Shown here: piece after piece, positions 7,731 to 17,020 of the stretch | Layout: every line of letters begins with the position of its first letter | Position numbering within the stretch: position 1 is the stretch's first letter | Source: Scytonema hofmannii PCC 7110 | Lineage (GTDB): Bacteria; Cyanobacteriota; Cyanobacteriia; Cyanobacteriales; Nostocaceae | DNA length: 64,000 nt | Direction of reading: 5' to 3' | Assembly: GCF_000346485.2 (NCBI RefSeq) | Contig: NZ_KQ976354.1 | Location: forward strand, 7,243,783 to 7,307,782 | The notes under the pieces: generated by a model | The model's input: the letters and a program-made list of their open reading frames with translations, nothing else | Databases searched by the model: none | Told to the model about the DNA's origin: nothing | Position numbers and translations under genes: made by a program

Positions 7731-7849
7731 AGCGCTGGTGCAGTAGTCAAAAAAGGGGCAAAAAACCCGGTTTCTCTCCCTTGCAAAGCTTGATATCTCG
7801 TAGGCTCAACTTAAAGAAACCGGATTTTTGGTATTACTGTACGGGCGCT
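7731..7849. mobile_element. 119-bp non-autonomous element, CTAG-flanked, related to 2926-3142
   Basis: Ends AGCGCTGGTGCAGTA and, on the other strand, AGCGCCCGTACAGTA form imperfect inverted repeats; CTAG flanks both sides (7727-7730 and 7850-7853). It shares the AGCGC terminus and the CTAG target with the element in the kinase gene, but the interior differs. It contains a second inverted pair, ACCCGGTTTCT and AGAAACCGGAT, resembling the terminator-like palindrome at 26410. No coding capacity. Confidence 0.7.
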
Positions 7850-7853
7850 CTAG

Positions 7854-8440
7854 TAACCAATTATGGTGAGAACGTACCAAATCAGGAATTTTGTGTTTTT
7901 AATTTTTCCTTAGCGTACAATTTTCCTTTGTCGGCACAGTCCCACCATAACCAGAGTTGCGCCATCCTCAGAAAACAGCGAAGCAAGGCAGATAGCGAAG
8001 TGGTTTTCGTTACCCTCCTTTAAACGAACTTAGAGAGATGATTCTCATAATCTTCCCTCAATCAACATGGAAGCACCATAGCGATACCTGGATACACATT
8101 TTATTTGGTGTTTGGATGGTTAGGTAACCGTGTAATGCTGACTCCAAGTGCGATCCACCCATATAACTCACACCTACAACCAAGGTATTGCCTATTGAGG
8201 TTGTGTTTTTTGAAGATGTTAGGTTTCCTTGCGTCAACCCAACCTACGGAACAATCATGGCTATAGGTATTAAGTTATATTTCGCTTACAACATCTAATA
8301 CGTAGGTGATTGTGTGGTTTCGTACATTTATACGTACTTGGCAATTTCCATTATTTAATGTATTCGACGTAAAGCGCGTACTTGCGCTTTCATACTTTAT
8401 GTAGTATTTATGTAGTATTAGTATTGAAGCTATGTAAAAT
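7854..8440. other. intergenic; no intact gene seen
   Basis: Between the element and the recombinase relic. It contains a short GTTAGGTTTCCTTGCG/CAACCCAACCTAC inverted phrase (about 8217-8248), which I know as a dispersed cyanobacterial repeat. No credible gene. Confidence 0.4.
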
Positions 8441-8447
8441 ACACGGC

Positions 8448-8975
8448 GGAAAGTCGAAATGGCAATCTTACCCTCGACAGGTTTTAAAAGTTGGATGATA
8501 CTGGATAACAACTATCTACCCATCCAACCCATCACCTGAAGCTCTATTGGGAGTTTCTAGATGATCGAGGTTGCTTAGTGGACTGAGGTAAAATTTGGAG
8601 ATTTACAAAGATTTGTAGCATGGTTAAGAAGACCTGTTGGTGCAGTAGAGTTGATCGCGCTTCAACAACCAAAGCGCTCTCAGAAAACAGTTAATACGAT
8701 TTTGTCAGCAGTCTACGTTTTTTATGAGTATCAGATGTGTCTCGGAAACGTAGTAGAACTGCAGATTTACAAATACGTAAAAGACCACCGTACTTATAAG
8801 CCATTTCTACATGGGATTGGTAAGAGTAAACAAAGCGCGAAAAGCTAGATTGAAACTAAAATCTGGGAAAGAAAACATTAAAACTCTGACTCCAGAACAA
8901 GTACAGCAAGTAACTACTAGGGCTTTCTTACTTAAAAAATACTTTAATATTTACGTTGTAGACAGCGTCTATAAC
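8448..8975 (+). pseudogene. decayed tyrosine recombinase/integrase (N-terminal half)
   Basis: Several short frames, read in order, rebuild the N-terminal part of a phage-type integrase: SWMILDNNYLPIQPI (from 8489), HLKLYWEFLDDRGC, GDLQRFVAWLRRPVG (from 8598), KRSQKTVNTILSAVYVFYEY, YKPFLHGIGKSK, and ARKARLKLKSGKENIKTLTPE (to about 8910). They lie in different frames, with an internal deletion after PIQPI and a stop or frameshift after DDRGC and after the GIGKSK block. The catalytic C-terminal half with the R-H-R-Y residues is missing. The order and spacing match the core-binding domain of cyanobacterial XerD-like recombinases as I remember them. Confidence 0.75.
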
Positions 8976-9119
8976 GTAAAACTTCCCGTAGGCAAGAGTT
9001 TCAGCCATTTCAACAGGTGAGAGTACATATAAATGCGCGAACCCACAATTGAGTTCTTAGCTCAAGGGAGTAAAGTAATGAATATTAGTATCTCTCAGCA
9101 GTGAGGAGAAGTTCTACTC

Positions 9120-11228
9120 ATGGTCTCAAATGCAGAGCCGCCTCGTTCTGAAAATAGCGATCAAACTTGGGAATATTTACCCGCCACTTCCCACGATGTA
9201 GATCAAATTGCCTTTAGTCCTGATGGAAAAATATTAGCCAGCTACTATGGTAGATCGGTTGAAAGTGTCAAACTGTGGGATGTTGCGAGTGGAAAACAAC
9301 TTTATGCTGCTAAGTGGGTAGACCTTCAAGACCTTGCTGGGGGGAACGAAGGGCTTGATTTTATGAATTACCAACCCTTATTTTTTAGCCCAAACGGCAA
9401 AGCGTTAACCTGGAAGGGCTTTGTTTGGGATTTGGCATTGGGCAAAGTAGTTAACGTAAAAGCACTAAAGTCACCTTTTAAACGTTTCCAGTGGCACAAT
9501 GTTGCTGTTAGTCCAGATTTGCAAATAGCAGTCTCAACCGATCATGATGCCGGCATCATAAAGCTTTGGGAAACATCAACTGGAACGGAAATTTATACTT
9601 TCTTCCTTGAGAACAAAGTAAGGGATATTTATGTCAACCAGTTTAGCCCGGATGGCAAAATCTTTGCTAGCTTGATCTGGTTCTGGGATTATGGTGATGT
9701 TAGTCCTAACAGACGTGGCGAAGAGACAATAAAGTTATGGGAGGTCGAAACGGGGACAGAGCTTTGTAGTATTCCACTGCCAGGTGTAACAGGAGAAACT
9801 AAGTACCGTGGTACCCTTGCTTTTAGCTCAGATGGTCGTATTTTAGCAAGTAATTGTGGCGATACTTGGAGAAGAGTTATTGTTTTGTCAGAGACAGCTA
9901 CGGGTAAAGAAATTTGCAGGTTTCAAGGATTCAGAAGGAAAAACTTCGCAGGTTTAGACAAAATTGTATCCCTTGCTTTCAGCCCTGACGATCAATTTTT
10001 AGCCAGTGGTGACTCAACTGGCACAATAACGCTATGGCAGATAAAAAAGGGATGGTTACAACCACTAACAGCTAAAAAAATTCAGACTTTTATCGATAAT
10101 GCTTTCAATGAGCCTGTCAAAACCCTTGCGTTTAGTCCTGATAGGCAAACTTTGGCAAGTGGACTTGGCGACAATAATGGTGGAATTCTCCTATGGGATG
10201 TGAAAAGTGGGAAAAAACTTAAAACGTTTCCTGGTCATCCAGTATCAGATCGTAGAGTCTGCTCCTCTGGTCTCGTGGATCGTGACCAAATAGCTGTTAG
10301 TCCTGACGGAAAGATGATTGCCAGTATTGATGACTCCAATGACATGATTAAACTCTGGAACATACAAAGTGGCTCTTTCCTCCGTTACCTCAAATATGAA
10401 TCTCATAGATTTGCAGTTTGGAGAAGAGTTGTCATCATTGGAAAACTTGCTTTTAGTCAAGATGGCAAGTTTTTAGTTGGTGTTCATGACAGTTGTGGTC
10501 CTCATATTACCCCATCAAAAATTGTTATATGGGAAGTTGCGACAGGTAGGGAAATTCAATCGATACAGTATAATGTTCAAGCAAATTGGGGTTCAAGAAC
10601 TGTCAATCAATATGGGGATCTATTAGCAGTTATTGAAAGATCTAGGAAGTTGCAGATTAAAGTTTTGCAAGTTCGTACTGGTCAAATTATTTGTACGCTG
10701 ACTGGTAACTTAAGTGATGACTACGGATACCCAAACCAAATTATCTTCAGTCCAGACAAGCGCCTCGTAGCTACTCGCTATAGTATGTCTAAGTTTGCAA
10801 TCTGGAATATTGCAACTGGCAGGTTGATTCGTACTATCAATACTGAAGACCTTGAAGGCGATACCGACTCTGAAGATCCCGATCCAGTACTGTTTAGCCC
10901 AGATGGCAAAATTTTAGCGATCGCAGGAATCGAAAACATCACTTTATGGCAAGTTAGTTCTGGAGAACAAATACGCACTATTAATCGTTACCATAATGGT
11001 TGGGGAAGTTGCTTAGCTTTTAGCCCCAACGGACAAACTCTGGCGTTTACTGAGAACACCGGGTATAGTGGATATGCTATCAAACTTTGGGATCTGAAAA
11101 CTGGCAGCGAGATTTATCTCTCCAAAAACCCCTTAAATAGGGTTATTTCGCTTAATTTCAGTGGAAATGGACAAGTTTTAGTGAGTAGTTACGGAGATGG
11201 CACGATCGTGGTGTGGCAGCAAAAGTAA
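9120..11228 (+). CDS. WD40 repeat protein, about 14 repeats
   Basis: 702 aa made almost entirely of WD40 units. I count 14 'xxFSPDGKxLAS'-type strands, for example IAFSPDGKILAS, LAFSPDDQFLAS, IAVSPDGKMIAS and LAFSPNGQTLAF, each normally followed by KLWD/KLWE. Fourteen units suit two seven-bladed propellers, a protein-binding scaffold. No signal peptide, kinase or NTPase domain precedes the repeats, although such fusions are common in filamentous cyanobacteria. GAGGAGAA lies 11 bases before the ATG. It converges with the caspase-FGE gene, their stops 11 bases apart. A role as the sensor of a signalling or cell-death complex is inference. Confidence 0.88.
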   Translation: MVSNAEPPRSENSDQTWEYLPATSHDVDQIAFSPDGKILASYYGRSVESVKLWDVASGKQLYAAKWVDLQDLAGGNEGLDFMNYQPLFFSPNGKALTWKGFVWDLALGKVVNVKALKSPFKRFQWHNVAVSPDLQIAVSTDHDAGIIKLWETSTGTEIYTFFLENKVRDIYVNQFSPDGKIFASLIWFWDYGDVSPNRRGEETIKLWEVETGTELCSIPLPGVTGETKYRGTLAFSSDGRILASNCGDTWRRVIVLSETATGKEICRFQGFRRKNFAGLDKIVSLAFSPDDQFLASGDSTGTITLWQIKKGWLQPLTAKKIQTFIDNAFNEPVKTLAFSPDRQTLASGLGDNNGGILLWDVKSGKKLKTFPGHPVSDRRVCSSGLVDRDQIAVSPDGKMIASIDDSNDMIKLWNIQSGSFLRYLKYESHRFAVWRRVVIIGKLAFSQDGKFLVGVHDSCGPHITPSKIVIWEVATGREIQSIQYNVQANWGSRTVNQYGDLLAVIERSRKLQIKVLQVRTGQIICTLTGNLSDDYGYPNQIIFSPDKRLVATRYSMSKFAIWNIATGRLIRTINTEDLEGDTDSEDPDPVLFSPDGKILAIAGIENITLWQVSSGEQIRTINRYHNGWGSCLAFSPNGQTLAFTENTGYSGYAIKLWDLKTGSEIYLSKNPLNRVISLNFSGNGQVLVSSYGDGTIVVWQQK

Positions 11229-11239
11229 AGTACCAAGAG

Positions 11240-13051
11240 CTAAAGAGTCTTCAGCGCAACATCACACACCACCCGAAAACCGAGGTCATTGTACTTACAG
11301 TCTGGGAGGCTCCTAAGGCGGTCGGCAGAACGGCAGTTTTCAGGAAGGTTGTTCCACGAACCACCGCGCAGCACTCGGGGTTGATGATCGTATTCATTCC
11401 CTATCCACGCGCTTCCGTCTGTGGGTGAACCTTTGTAGTTTTCATGCCACTCATCACCACACCATTCCCATACATTGCCATGCATATCGTATAAGCCAAA
11501 AGCATTGGGTTGAAAGTTTCCTACTGGCGTGGTTTGTTCTCGATACTCCCCTTTGGCTTCATTAGCAAAGGTGTTCTTTGCATCATAATTAGCAAACTGA
11601 TCCGTAATTGTCTGACCAAAGTGAAATGGTGTCTTCGTTCCTGCCCTACAAACATATTCCCATTCTGCCTCACTCGGTAATCTATAAGTGCGTCCTGTCT
11701 TTTGGCTCAGCCTTTTGCAAAATTCTACTGCATTTTTCCAGGACACTCGTTCTACAGGATGTTTTGCTCCCCTGAAGCCGGATGGATTGTTATCCATCAC
11801 CTGTTTGTACTGTTCTTGGCTAACAAGGTATTTGCCTATAAAGAAGAGTTGAACAGTGACTTTATGTTGAGGACGTTCATCGTCCTTACTACCTTTCTCA
11901 TCTGTTGAAGCACCCATAGTAAAATGACCTTCAGGGATAGCAAGCATTTCCAAGGTGATACCATTTCCTAGGTCTTCAGTAAAATATTTGGCTTGACCTA
12001 TTTCTCGCTTAACTTCGCGACCACTAGTATTAACAGTCACTACGTCAAACTGAAAAACCTGTAGTTTATTTTCCTGGGTAGGTGCAGATTGAGAACCACC
12101 TGACCTCCCTCCGTTTGGCAAACGTACAGGTTCAGGAATTGGAGACTGTCTTTGTCGCTGGTCAATTCTGGAGAATGCCTCAATTGCCTGCATATCTGAA
12201 CCTCTAGCAGCCACATTCACTCGAATCCATAGCTGTCTAGCTAATTCCCAATCTTCCTGAACTTCTGCTTGATAAGCGTCAAGTTTCATCGTGGCGATAT
12301 CATGAAGAGTGGCTTGATCGGGTAACAAAATTAGGTGTAGCTTTACGGCAGGTTCGGCTGTAGCATAAGGATTTTGTTGAGGTTTGCGATGCTGTTGGTT
12401 GATTGTTGGAACTCTCGACTGTAAATATCGATCCAGCCTTTCGACTGTAGCGCAATTCCCTTCGCCGGTTATCCTCAACCCCTCTAACAACCCTTGAGTG
12501 AATGAGCCGTGCCGCAAGTGCTCAATTTCATAAGATTTTTGACCGGAACCACAAGAGTAAAAGGTAACGACTCCCTGATGTTCTCTGCCAATACCTTCTC
12601 CTCCCTTACTTCCTTGATCTCGGCAGGCATCCAAAAACAACACTACATTATCTGCCCCACTGCGACGTAGTCTTTGGGTAACGAAATCAACAGGAATTGC
12701 CGTATGTTCTACATCTCCTGGATCGCTATCCAAAAGCATAAGATAGTCGCGATCGCTTTCACGACAACCGTGTCCGGCAAAGAAAAACCAAAGGTTATCA
12801 GCTGCTGCCAATAGTGGTCTTTCAAAGTTTGCCCGTAAGAATCGCCACAAGTTACCGTAGGTAGGGTAAGTGGGAATGGGTGCAGAACCCGGAATTGCTT
12901 GTGAGTCCTCTGTAAACAAAAACACTCTGTCAAACCGTGCTTCCTCTCGAAACCAATCACACATTGCCTCAGCATCTAGTTTGGCGTAGTTTAGCCGCTG
13001 AAGGTTGTTGTATTGATTAATTCCAATAGCGATCGCCCAATTTCTAGCCAT
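11240..13051 (-). CDS. caspase-like peptidase fused to an FGE-sulfatase-type domain
   Basis: 603 aa. Residues about 1-235 are a peptidase C14 (orthocaspase) domain: MARNWAIAIGINQYNNLQ, catalytic His94 in FFAGHG and Cys143 in LFLDACRD. Residues about 250-300 are a helical linker and 310-330 are Pro/Ser-rich. Residues about 363-600 form an FGE-like fold (IPEGHFTMGAS, YRLPSEAEWEYVCRAGT, YDMHGNVWEWCGDEW, RVLRGGSWNN, LGFRVV). Of the two catalytic cysteines of true formylglycine enzymes only the first seems kept (ENC); the second position reads Arg, so this is probably a binding module. Arg/Lys-specific proteolysis in stress or programmed cell death is the expected role. Pepco-like and WD40 genes flank it. 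Confidence 0.9.
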   Translation of the reverse strand: MARNWAIAIGINQYNNLQRLNYAKLDAEAMCDWFREEARFDRVFLFTEDSQAIPGSAPIPTYPTYGNLWRFLRANFERPLLAAADNLWFFFAGHGCRESDRDYLMLLDSDPGDVEHTAIPVDFVTQRLRRSGADNVVLFLDACRDQGSKGGEGIGREHQGVVTFYSCGSGQKSYEIEHLRHGSFTQGLLEGLRITGEGNCATVERLDRYLQSRVPTINQQHRKPQQNPYATAEPAVKLHLILLPDQATLHDIATMKLDAYQAEVQEDWELARQLWIRVNVAARGSDMQAIEAFSRIDQRQRQSPIPEPVRLPNGGRSGGSQSAPTQENKLQVFQFDVVTVNTSGREVKREIGQAKYFTEDLGNGITLEMLAIPEGHFTMGASTDEKGSKDDERPQHKVTVQLFFIGKYLVSQEQYKQVMDNNPSGFRGAKHPVERVSWKNAVEFCKRLSQKTGRTYRLPSEAEWEYVCRAGTKTPFHFGQTITDQFANYDAKNTFANEAKGEYREQTTPVGNFQPNAFGLYDMHGNVWEWCGDEWHENYKGSPTDGSAWIGNEYDHQPRVLRGGSWNNLPENCRSADRLRSLPDCKYNDLGFRVVCDVALKTL

Positions 13052-13439
13052 TTCTGTGCTTGCATTTGAAAGTCATAACTTTTGTTTTCTAATTTGCCAG
13101 CGCTTTCCCCATTAAAAGTTTACATACATTCTGCTAGTAGTAATGCTCTGTCATACAGTAGTAATATCTAATATTAAAGTCAAAAAGTTACCTATTATGG
13201 TTAAGACCTCAAATTGTTATTAGGGTTCCTCAGTACTTTTTGAGCAGATCAAAATTTACATTGAGCAAACTGGTACATTTAAGACTAAGGTAGTAGTTGG
13301 TGCTTTGGCACACTACCTGGGATGTGTTTAAAATTTACTGCTAAGCCAAAGGGGAGAGGAGTTGGAGGCAAGAATAGCGGAACTGGAAGCTTTGATGAAA
13401 AAGTCAGTAAAATCAAGAGCAGTTTAAACTATTAATTAT
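13052..13439. other. divergent intergenic region with a short coding relic
   Basis: Separates the caspase-FGE gene (minus) from the Pepco-like gene (plus). Between 13246 and 13426 two frames read IYIEQTGTFKTKVVVGALAHYL and then ELEARIAELEALMKKSVKS before a TAA at 13424-13426; they are joined only by a frameshift, suggesting a decayed small gene ending in a leucine-zipper-like helix. I cannot name its family. Confidence 0.4.
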
Positions 13440-13850
13440 ATGTCAGAAGAAATTTCTAGTCCAGACACAATCTGGATTCTTACCGAAGAAACATCTGAAA
13501 CTGAAACTAGCCGTGAAATTACAACTATTACAGGTGAAAGAAGTAGTGAAGATACAGGAGGACTACTCAGTACTGAAACTAATGAAGAAATAGTTGTTAC
13601 TAGAAAAAAAGATGAAATAGTAATTACTAGACGCAGAGTAGAAGTAAATAAACTCAAGCAGGAAATGAAGGGATTTTTGCAAGCAATGAGAGAAATGCTT
13701 GATGAAGCGGAACAGCCGAGTTCAAAAATGCAGCTAGATGAAGTCGAGTTATCTGTAGAAATTAACGGCGAAGGAAAAATCAGCCTGCTTGGATTTGGTG
13801 GTCAAGCAGGGGGCAAAGGTACGATGAAATTTAAGTTCAAGCGCAGATAA
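13440..13850 (+). CDS. small Pepco-like (peptidase co-occurring) domain protein
   Basis: 136 aa. The first 50 residues are acidic and Thr/Ser/Glu-rich, residues 67-92 form a helix (EVNKLKQEMKGFLQAMREML), and residues 97-136 (KMQLDEVELSVEINGEGKI, then LLGFGGQAGGKGTMKFKFKRR) match my memory of the small beta domain called Pepco. Pepco-type domains were described by comparative genomics beside caspase-, trypsin- and STAND-type proteins in predicted bacterial conflict systems. Here the caspase-FGE gene is the divergent neighbour, 388 bases away, which fits. No ribosome site is obvious before the ATG. An adaptor or regulator role is inference. Confidence 0.7.
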   Translation: MSEEISSPDTIWILTEETSETETSREITTITGERSSEDTGGLLSTETNEEIVVTRKKDEIVITRRRVEVNKLKQEMKGFLQAMREMLDEAEQPSSKMQLDEVELSVEINGEGKISLLGFGGQAGGKGTMKFKFKRR

Positions 13851-13974
13851 TTGTCACTTTGATCTGGGTAGGAATTCGCGTAAAGCACGCGAAAGCTGTT
13901 CTCAGAGAAAAAGTAGCTGAAAAGTCGCGCCATTATCAGGCTTTGATTGCTAATCACTGATCGCTGGTCACTGA

Positions 13975-16125
13975 TTATACAATCCCTTCAGACATGGCTG
14001 CTGTGGTTGTCGGAACACCAGCAGGTACAACTGCTGTTTGAATGCGTTGGGGTTCTCCTAGCATCACGATGGAACAGGTGAGTTGATTTGCCAGTTGAGT
14101 CGTGACATCACTAATTGCTAACCTATCGGGGCTAGTACGATTGCGGATAAAAGGCAATACGACTAAATCAAATAATCTTGCTGCCTGCAAAATTGCTTGG
14201 GCAGTATTCTCATGAGCTATAATCTGAATTTCTGGTGGATTTGGTGTCCCAAGTTTAGATACAGTGAGCGAGAGTTGCGATCGCCGCCAAGCAATTTTAT
14301 TTGAACTGGTACGACGTTCGCAGACATTTAGCAGTGTCACTTGTGCCTGATTGGCTTCTGCTAAAATTTGAGCAAATTGTACAGATTGCAATGAAGGTGA
14401 CGTCAAATTTTCTAATGGAACCAAAATCCGTTGAATTTTACTCGGTGAATCCACCAAACGAGTTACAGCTACCGGGCAATGAGAAGACCACAGAACGTTA
14501 TCTATCACATTACCAAATAAACGTGCTTTTAACCCAGTCCGTTTACCCCAACCCATGACAATCAAACTTGCCTTTTGTTCTCGAGAAGCCCGACTAATTC
14601 CTTGAGCAAACGCATCATCTATTCGCATCAACGGCTGAGCTTCTACACCCAAAACTTTACTCAGTGCTGTTGCTTTTGCTAGCAAGCGTTGACTCCGTTC
14701 AACAGAGGCTTCCAACTGAGGTGAATCCATATGGGCAAAAGCAGTTGCGATCGCTAGGGGAATAATTCTACCATTTGTCTGTCGTGCTAACAATCCAGCC
14801 ATCTCAATGAGATGTTGCTGTGTTTGGGGATTATACACGGGGACTATGATAGTGTACTGGTTGTCCCGTTCCTCTGGCTTTTGATAAGGAGGCGCTATGG
14901 CTTGGTGCTCTTTACACGGTGGAGAAGTTAACCCTACAGCGGCTCGACTCGTTATCAACGGTCCCAATATTGAAGTCACCAGCATTAAAATAATAATACT
15001 GTTTAGAGTTTGAATATTTAGCAATTTAGCTTGATACCCAACCAACCCTGCTGCTAAAGTCGTACCCACTTGCGGTATTGACAGTGACCACATTGCGAAC
15101 ACTTCCTGCCAAGTGTAGCGGTAAGTGACCTTTGCTAAAAAAGCCGCGATAAATTTACTTGTAATTAAACCAACAACAATTAGAACCGTTAATAATAAAG
15201 TCTTAAAAGTGGTTGCCAAAGAAGGTAAATCCATCAGCAAACCGAGATTAACAAAGAAGATAGGAATAAAAAATACATTGCCAACGAATAATACTTTATC
15301 TTTAGCTGGCCCTTCTCCTACTGTTTCATTAACAGCCAAACCAGCTAAAAAAGCTCCAAAAATCTTGTCTATTCCAATGATTTGTGCTCCTACGGAAGTC
15401 ACAAATACAGAAAGAAGCACAAATAAAAATTGATTTCCTTCTTCGTCTCCCGAACGGCGAAAAAATTCTTTACCTACCCAATCAAAGCCTACTAAAACTA
15501 CAATTGAGTAGACAATTAAAGAACTAATTAATCCAACCAGTGCATTGTAGCTAAATTGTTCAGATTTATGAACGACTAAGCTAATCGCCAATATAACCAA
15601 AGCACCAATATCAGTCAGAATAGTGGCTCCGATAGTAACAGCCACAGCTTCATTATTGACAACACCCAAGCGAGCAATCATGGGATATGCAACCAGAGTG
15701 TGGGAAGCCAATAAAGAGCCAATCAAAATAGCAGCATTCCAGTCAAAGTTAAAAATCCGCCCTATAGCAGTTCCTACTAATAAAGGAACTATAAATGTAA
15801 AAAATCCAAATCCAAACGAACGATTTTTTACACGACAAAATTGTTGTATATCTACTTGTAACCCAGCCACAAACATTAGGTAAACTAACCCAATGTCCGA
15901 CAGTAAATTTACGAGGACAGAATCTTTACTCAAGACATCGAAGCCATTCGATCCAAGGACTAACCCTGCAAGAAGCAACCCTACTAATCCTGGCAATCGC
16001 AGCCGTTCAAACAGGATTGGTACAACTAAAATGACTACCAACAGAATAGCAATGGGAACAATAGGTTCCTTGCTAAGAACTTGGACAGATGGTTCCAAAG
16101 CAAGAACTTGTGACATGAGTTCCAT
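13975..16125 (-). CDS. CPA2-type cation/proton antiporter with C-terminal universal stress domains
   Basis: 716 aa. Residues about 20-400 are strongly hydrophobic with some 12 membrane spans of the monovalent cation:proton antiporter-2 fold (FERLRLPGLVGLLLAGLVLG, LLASHTLVAYPMIARLGVV, IFGAFLAGLAV). Residues about 425-560 form a UspA-like domain (TIIVPVYNP ... SLIVMGWGKRTGLKARLFG ... HCPVAVTRL), and about 570-695 a second, weaker one. It should exchange Na+ or K+ for H+ across the plasma or thylakoid membrane, with the cytosolic Usp domains sensing nucleotide or stress. Ion preference is not readable. It stands alone in a minus-strand block. Confidence 0.88.
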   Translation of the reverse strand: MELMSQVLALEPSVQVLSKEPIVPIAILLVVILVVPILFERLRLPGLVGLLLAGLVLGSNGFDVLSKDSVLVNLLSDIGLVYLMFVAGLQVDIQQFCRVKNRSFGFGFFTFIVPLLVGTAIGRIFNFDWNAAILIGSLLASHTLVAYPMIARLGVVNNEAVAVTIGATILTDIGALVILAISLVVHKSEQFSYNALVGLISSLIVYSIVVLVGFDWVGKEFFRRSGDEEGNQFLFVLLSVFVTSVGAQIIGIDKIFGAFLAGLAVNETVGEGPAKDKVLFVGNVFFIPIFFVNLGLLMDLPSLATTFKTLLLTVLIVVGLITSKFIAAFLAKVTYRYTWQEVFAMWSLSIPQVGTTLAAGLVGYQAKLLNIQTLNSIIILMLVTSILGPLITSRAAVGLTSPPCKEHQAIAPPYQKPEERDNQYTIIVPVYNPQTQQHLIEMAGLLARQTNGRIIPLAIATAFAHMDSPQLEASVERSQRLLAKATALSKVLGVEAQPLMRIDDAFAQGISRASREQKASLIVMGWGKRTGLKARLFGNVIDNVLWSSHCPVAVTRLVDSPSKIQRILVPLENLTSPSLQSVQFAQILAEANQAQVTLLNVCERRTSSNKIAWRRSQLSLTVSKLGTPNPPEIQIIAHENTAQAILQAARLFDLVVLPFIRNRTSPDRLAISDVTTQLANQLTCSIVMLGEPQRIQTAVVPAGVPTTTAAMSEGIV

Positions 16126-16265
16126 AGGTAGGACGCAGAAATGGCGATAGTGGGGCTTCGATTGAAGGTCTCTTAATTATTAAAACTTAACAAAGTGCAA
16201 ATTTACCCTGAAAAAAATAAAAATTTTCTTTACACTACCCAAACGACTATCTTAGAACTAACTAC

Positions 16266-16922
16266 CTATGGGTGGATTTGGCTTAAGATAAATCGCAGGC
16301 GATCGTAATCTTCTTTAAGCAGTACACTGAGAGTACGTCCCGCTTTTACAAGCCATTGTCTGTCGGCTTTGCGTAGCTGATAGACATCTCTAATAGCTGC
16401 TGCAGTTAAAGATTCTACTGGAGCACCACTGATAGAAAGCAATGTCTGTAAAAAATCTAGTTCTTCTGTGAATTTAATTATTGTTTCTGGCTCACAGCGG
16501 TAAACTGCTTGATGAATTTGTGGTGGACGAGGCGGTAGATATTGATAAATTCTACCGTTAACAAACGTATCATTTCCAGGTTGTTCAAACCCAACAATTG
16601 CAGATCGAAACTCGGTTTTGAGCATAGCAAAAATTTGAGGTTGCTCTTCCCTCAAGTCCTGTAGTGACAAACCCAAAGCCATCGCCCGATGCACCGAATC
16701 TATGGGCATAGTTGTCACATGATAGACAATTGCATAAATTTGATTCCCGGACTCTTCATCCAGAGAACGAACCCAGCTACCAAAAGGAGGCATTGAGGGA
16801 AAGCTTAAATCCTCTGGTTCCAAACACTGGGCTAAAAACTCGCAAGTTGCAGTTTCGATCACCTCAGCAATATGGTTAGGATGACGATTGCTTCTATCAA
16901 ACTGTGGTAGGGGAAGGCGCAT
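16266..16922 (-). CDS. HAS-barrel domain protein, conserved in cyanobacteria
   Basis: 218 aa starting MRLPLPQFDRSNRHPNHIAEVIETATCEFLAQC. The N-terminal part resembles the HAS barrel found at the start of HerA and some ATPases (GSWVRSLDEESGNQIYAIVYHVTT, residues about 48-71). The C-terminal half (QLRKADRQWLVKAGRTLSVLL) is helical. No ATPase motif is present, so only the barrel adaptor is here. It lies 98 bases after ndhS on the same strand, with GTCATTA repeats between. The biochemical role is unknown; conservation in cyanobacteria is from memory. Confidence 0.7.
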   Translation of the reverse strand: MRLPLPQFDRSNRHPNHIAEVIETATCEFLAQCLEPEDLSFPSMPPFGSWVRSLDEESGNQIYAIVYHVTTMPIDSVHRAMALGLSLQDLREEQPQIFAMLKTEFRSAIVGFEQPGNDTFVNGRIYQYLPPRPPQIHQAVYRCEPETIIKFTEELDFLQTLLSISGAPVESLTAAAIRDVYQLRKADRQWLVKAGRTLSVLLKEDYDRLRFILSQIHP

Positions 16923-17020
16923 AATTAGTCATTAGTCATTAGTCATTGGTCATTGGTCATTGGTCATTAGTCACTTATTTTCTTACAAAGGACGAATGAC
17001 AAATGACTAATGACCAATAA
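16920..17020. repeat. GTCATTA/GTCATTG tandem heptamers
   Basis: About eight tandem copies of TTAGTCA/TTGGTCA (16925-16974), then an inverted stretch (TGACTAATGACCAATAA) just before the ndhS stop. The two halves could pair on RNA and may act as the intergenic fold between ndhS and the HAS-barrel gene. Confidence 0.75.

Noticed and set aside
7601-8023. 140-codon open frame on the plus strand
   Set aside because: It reads straight through the CTAG-flanked element at 7731-7849, and the residues show no family pattern; chance frame.
8275-8511. Open frame of 78 codons on the minus strand
   Set aside because: It lies antisense to the recombinase relic, has no recognisable motif and no ribosome site.
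13436-13657. Ser/Val-rich frame opposite the Pepco-like gene
   Set aside because: Exact antisense of an acidic Ser/Thr/Glu-rich coding stretch, which forces such composition.
16266-16922. Full HerA helicase
   Set aside because: The HAS-barrel part is present, but there is no Walker A or B motif and only 218 residues.
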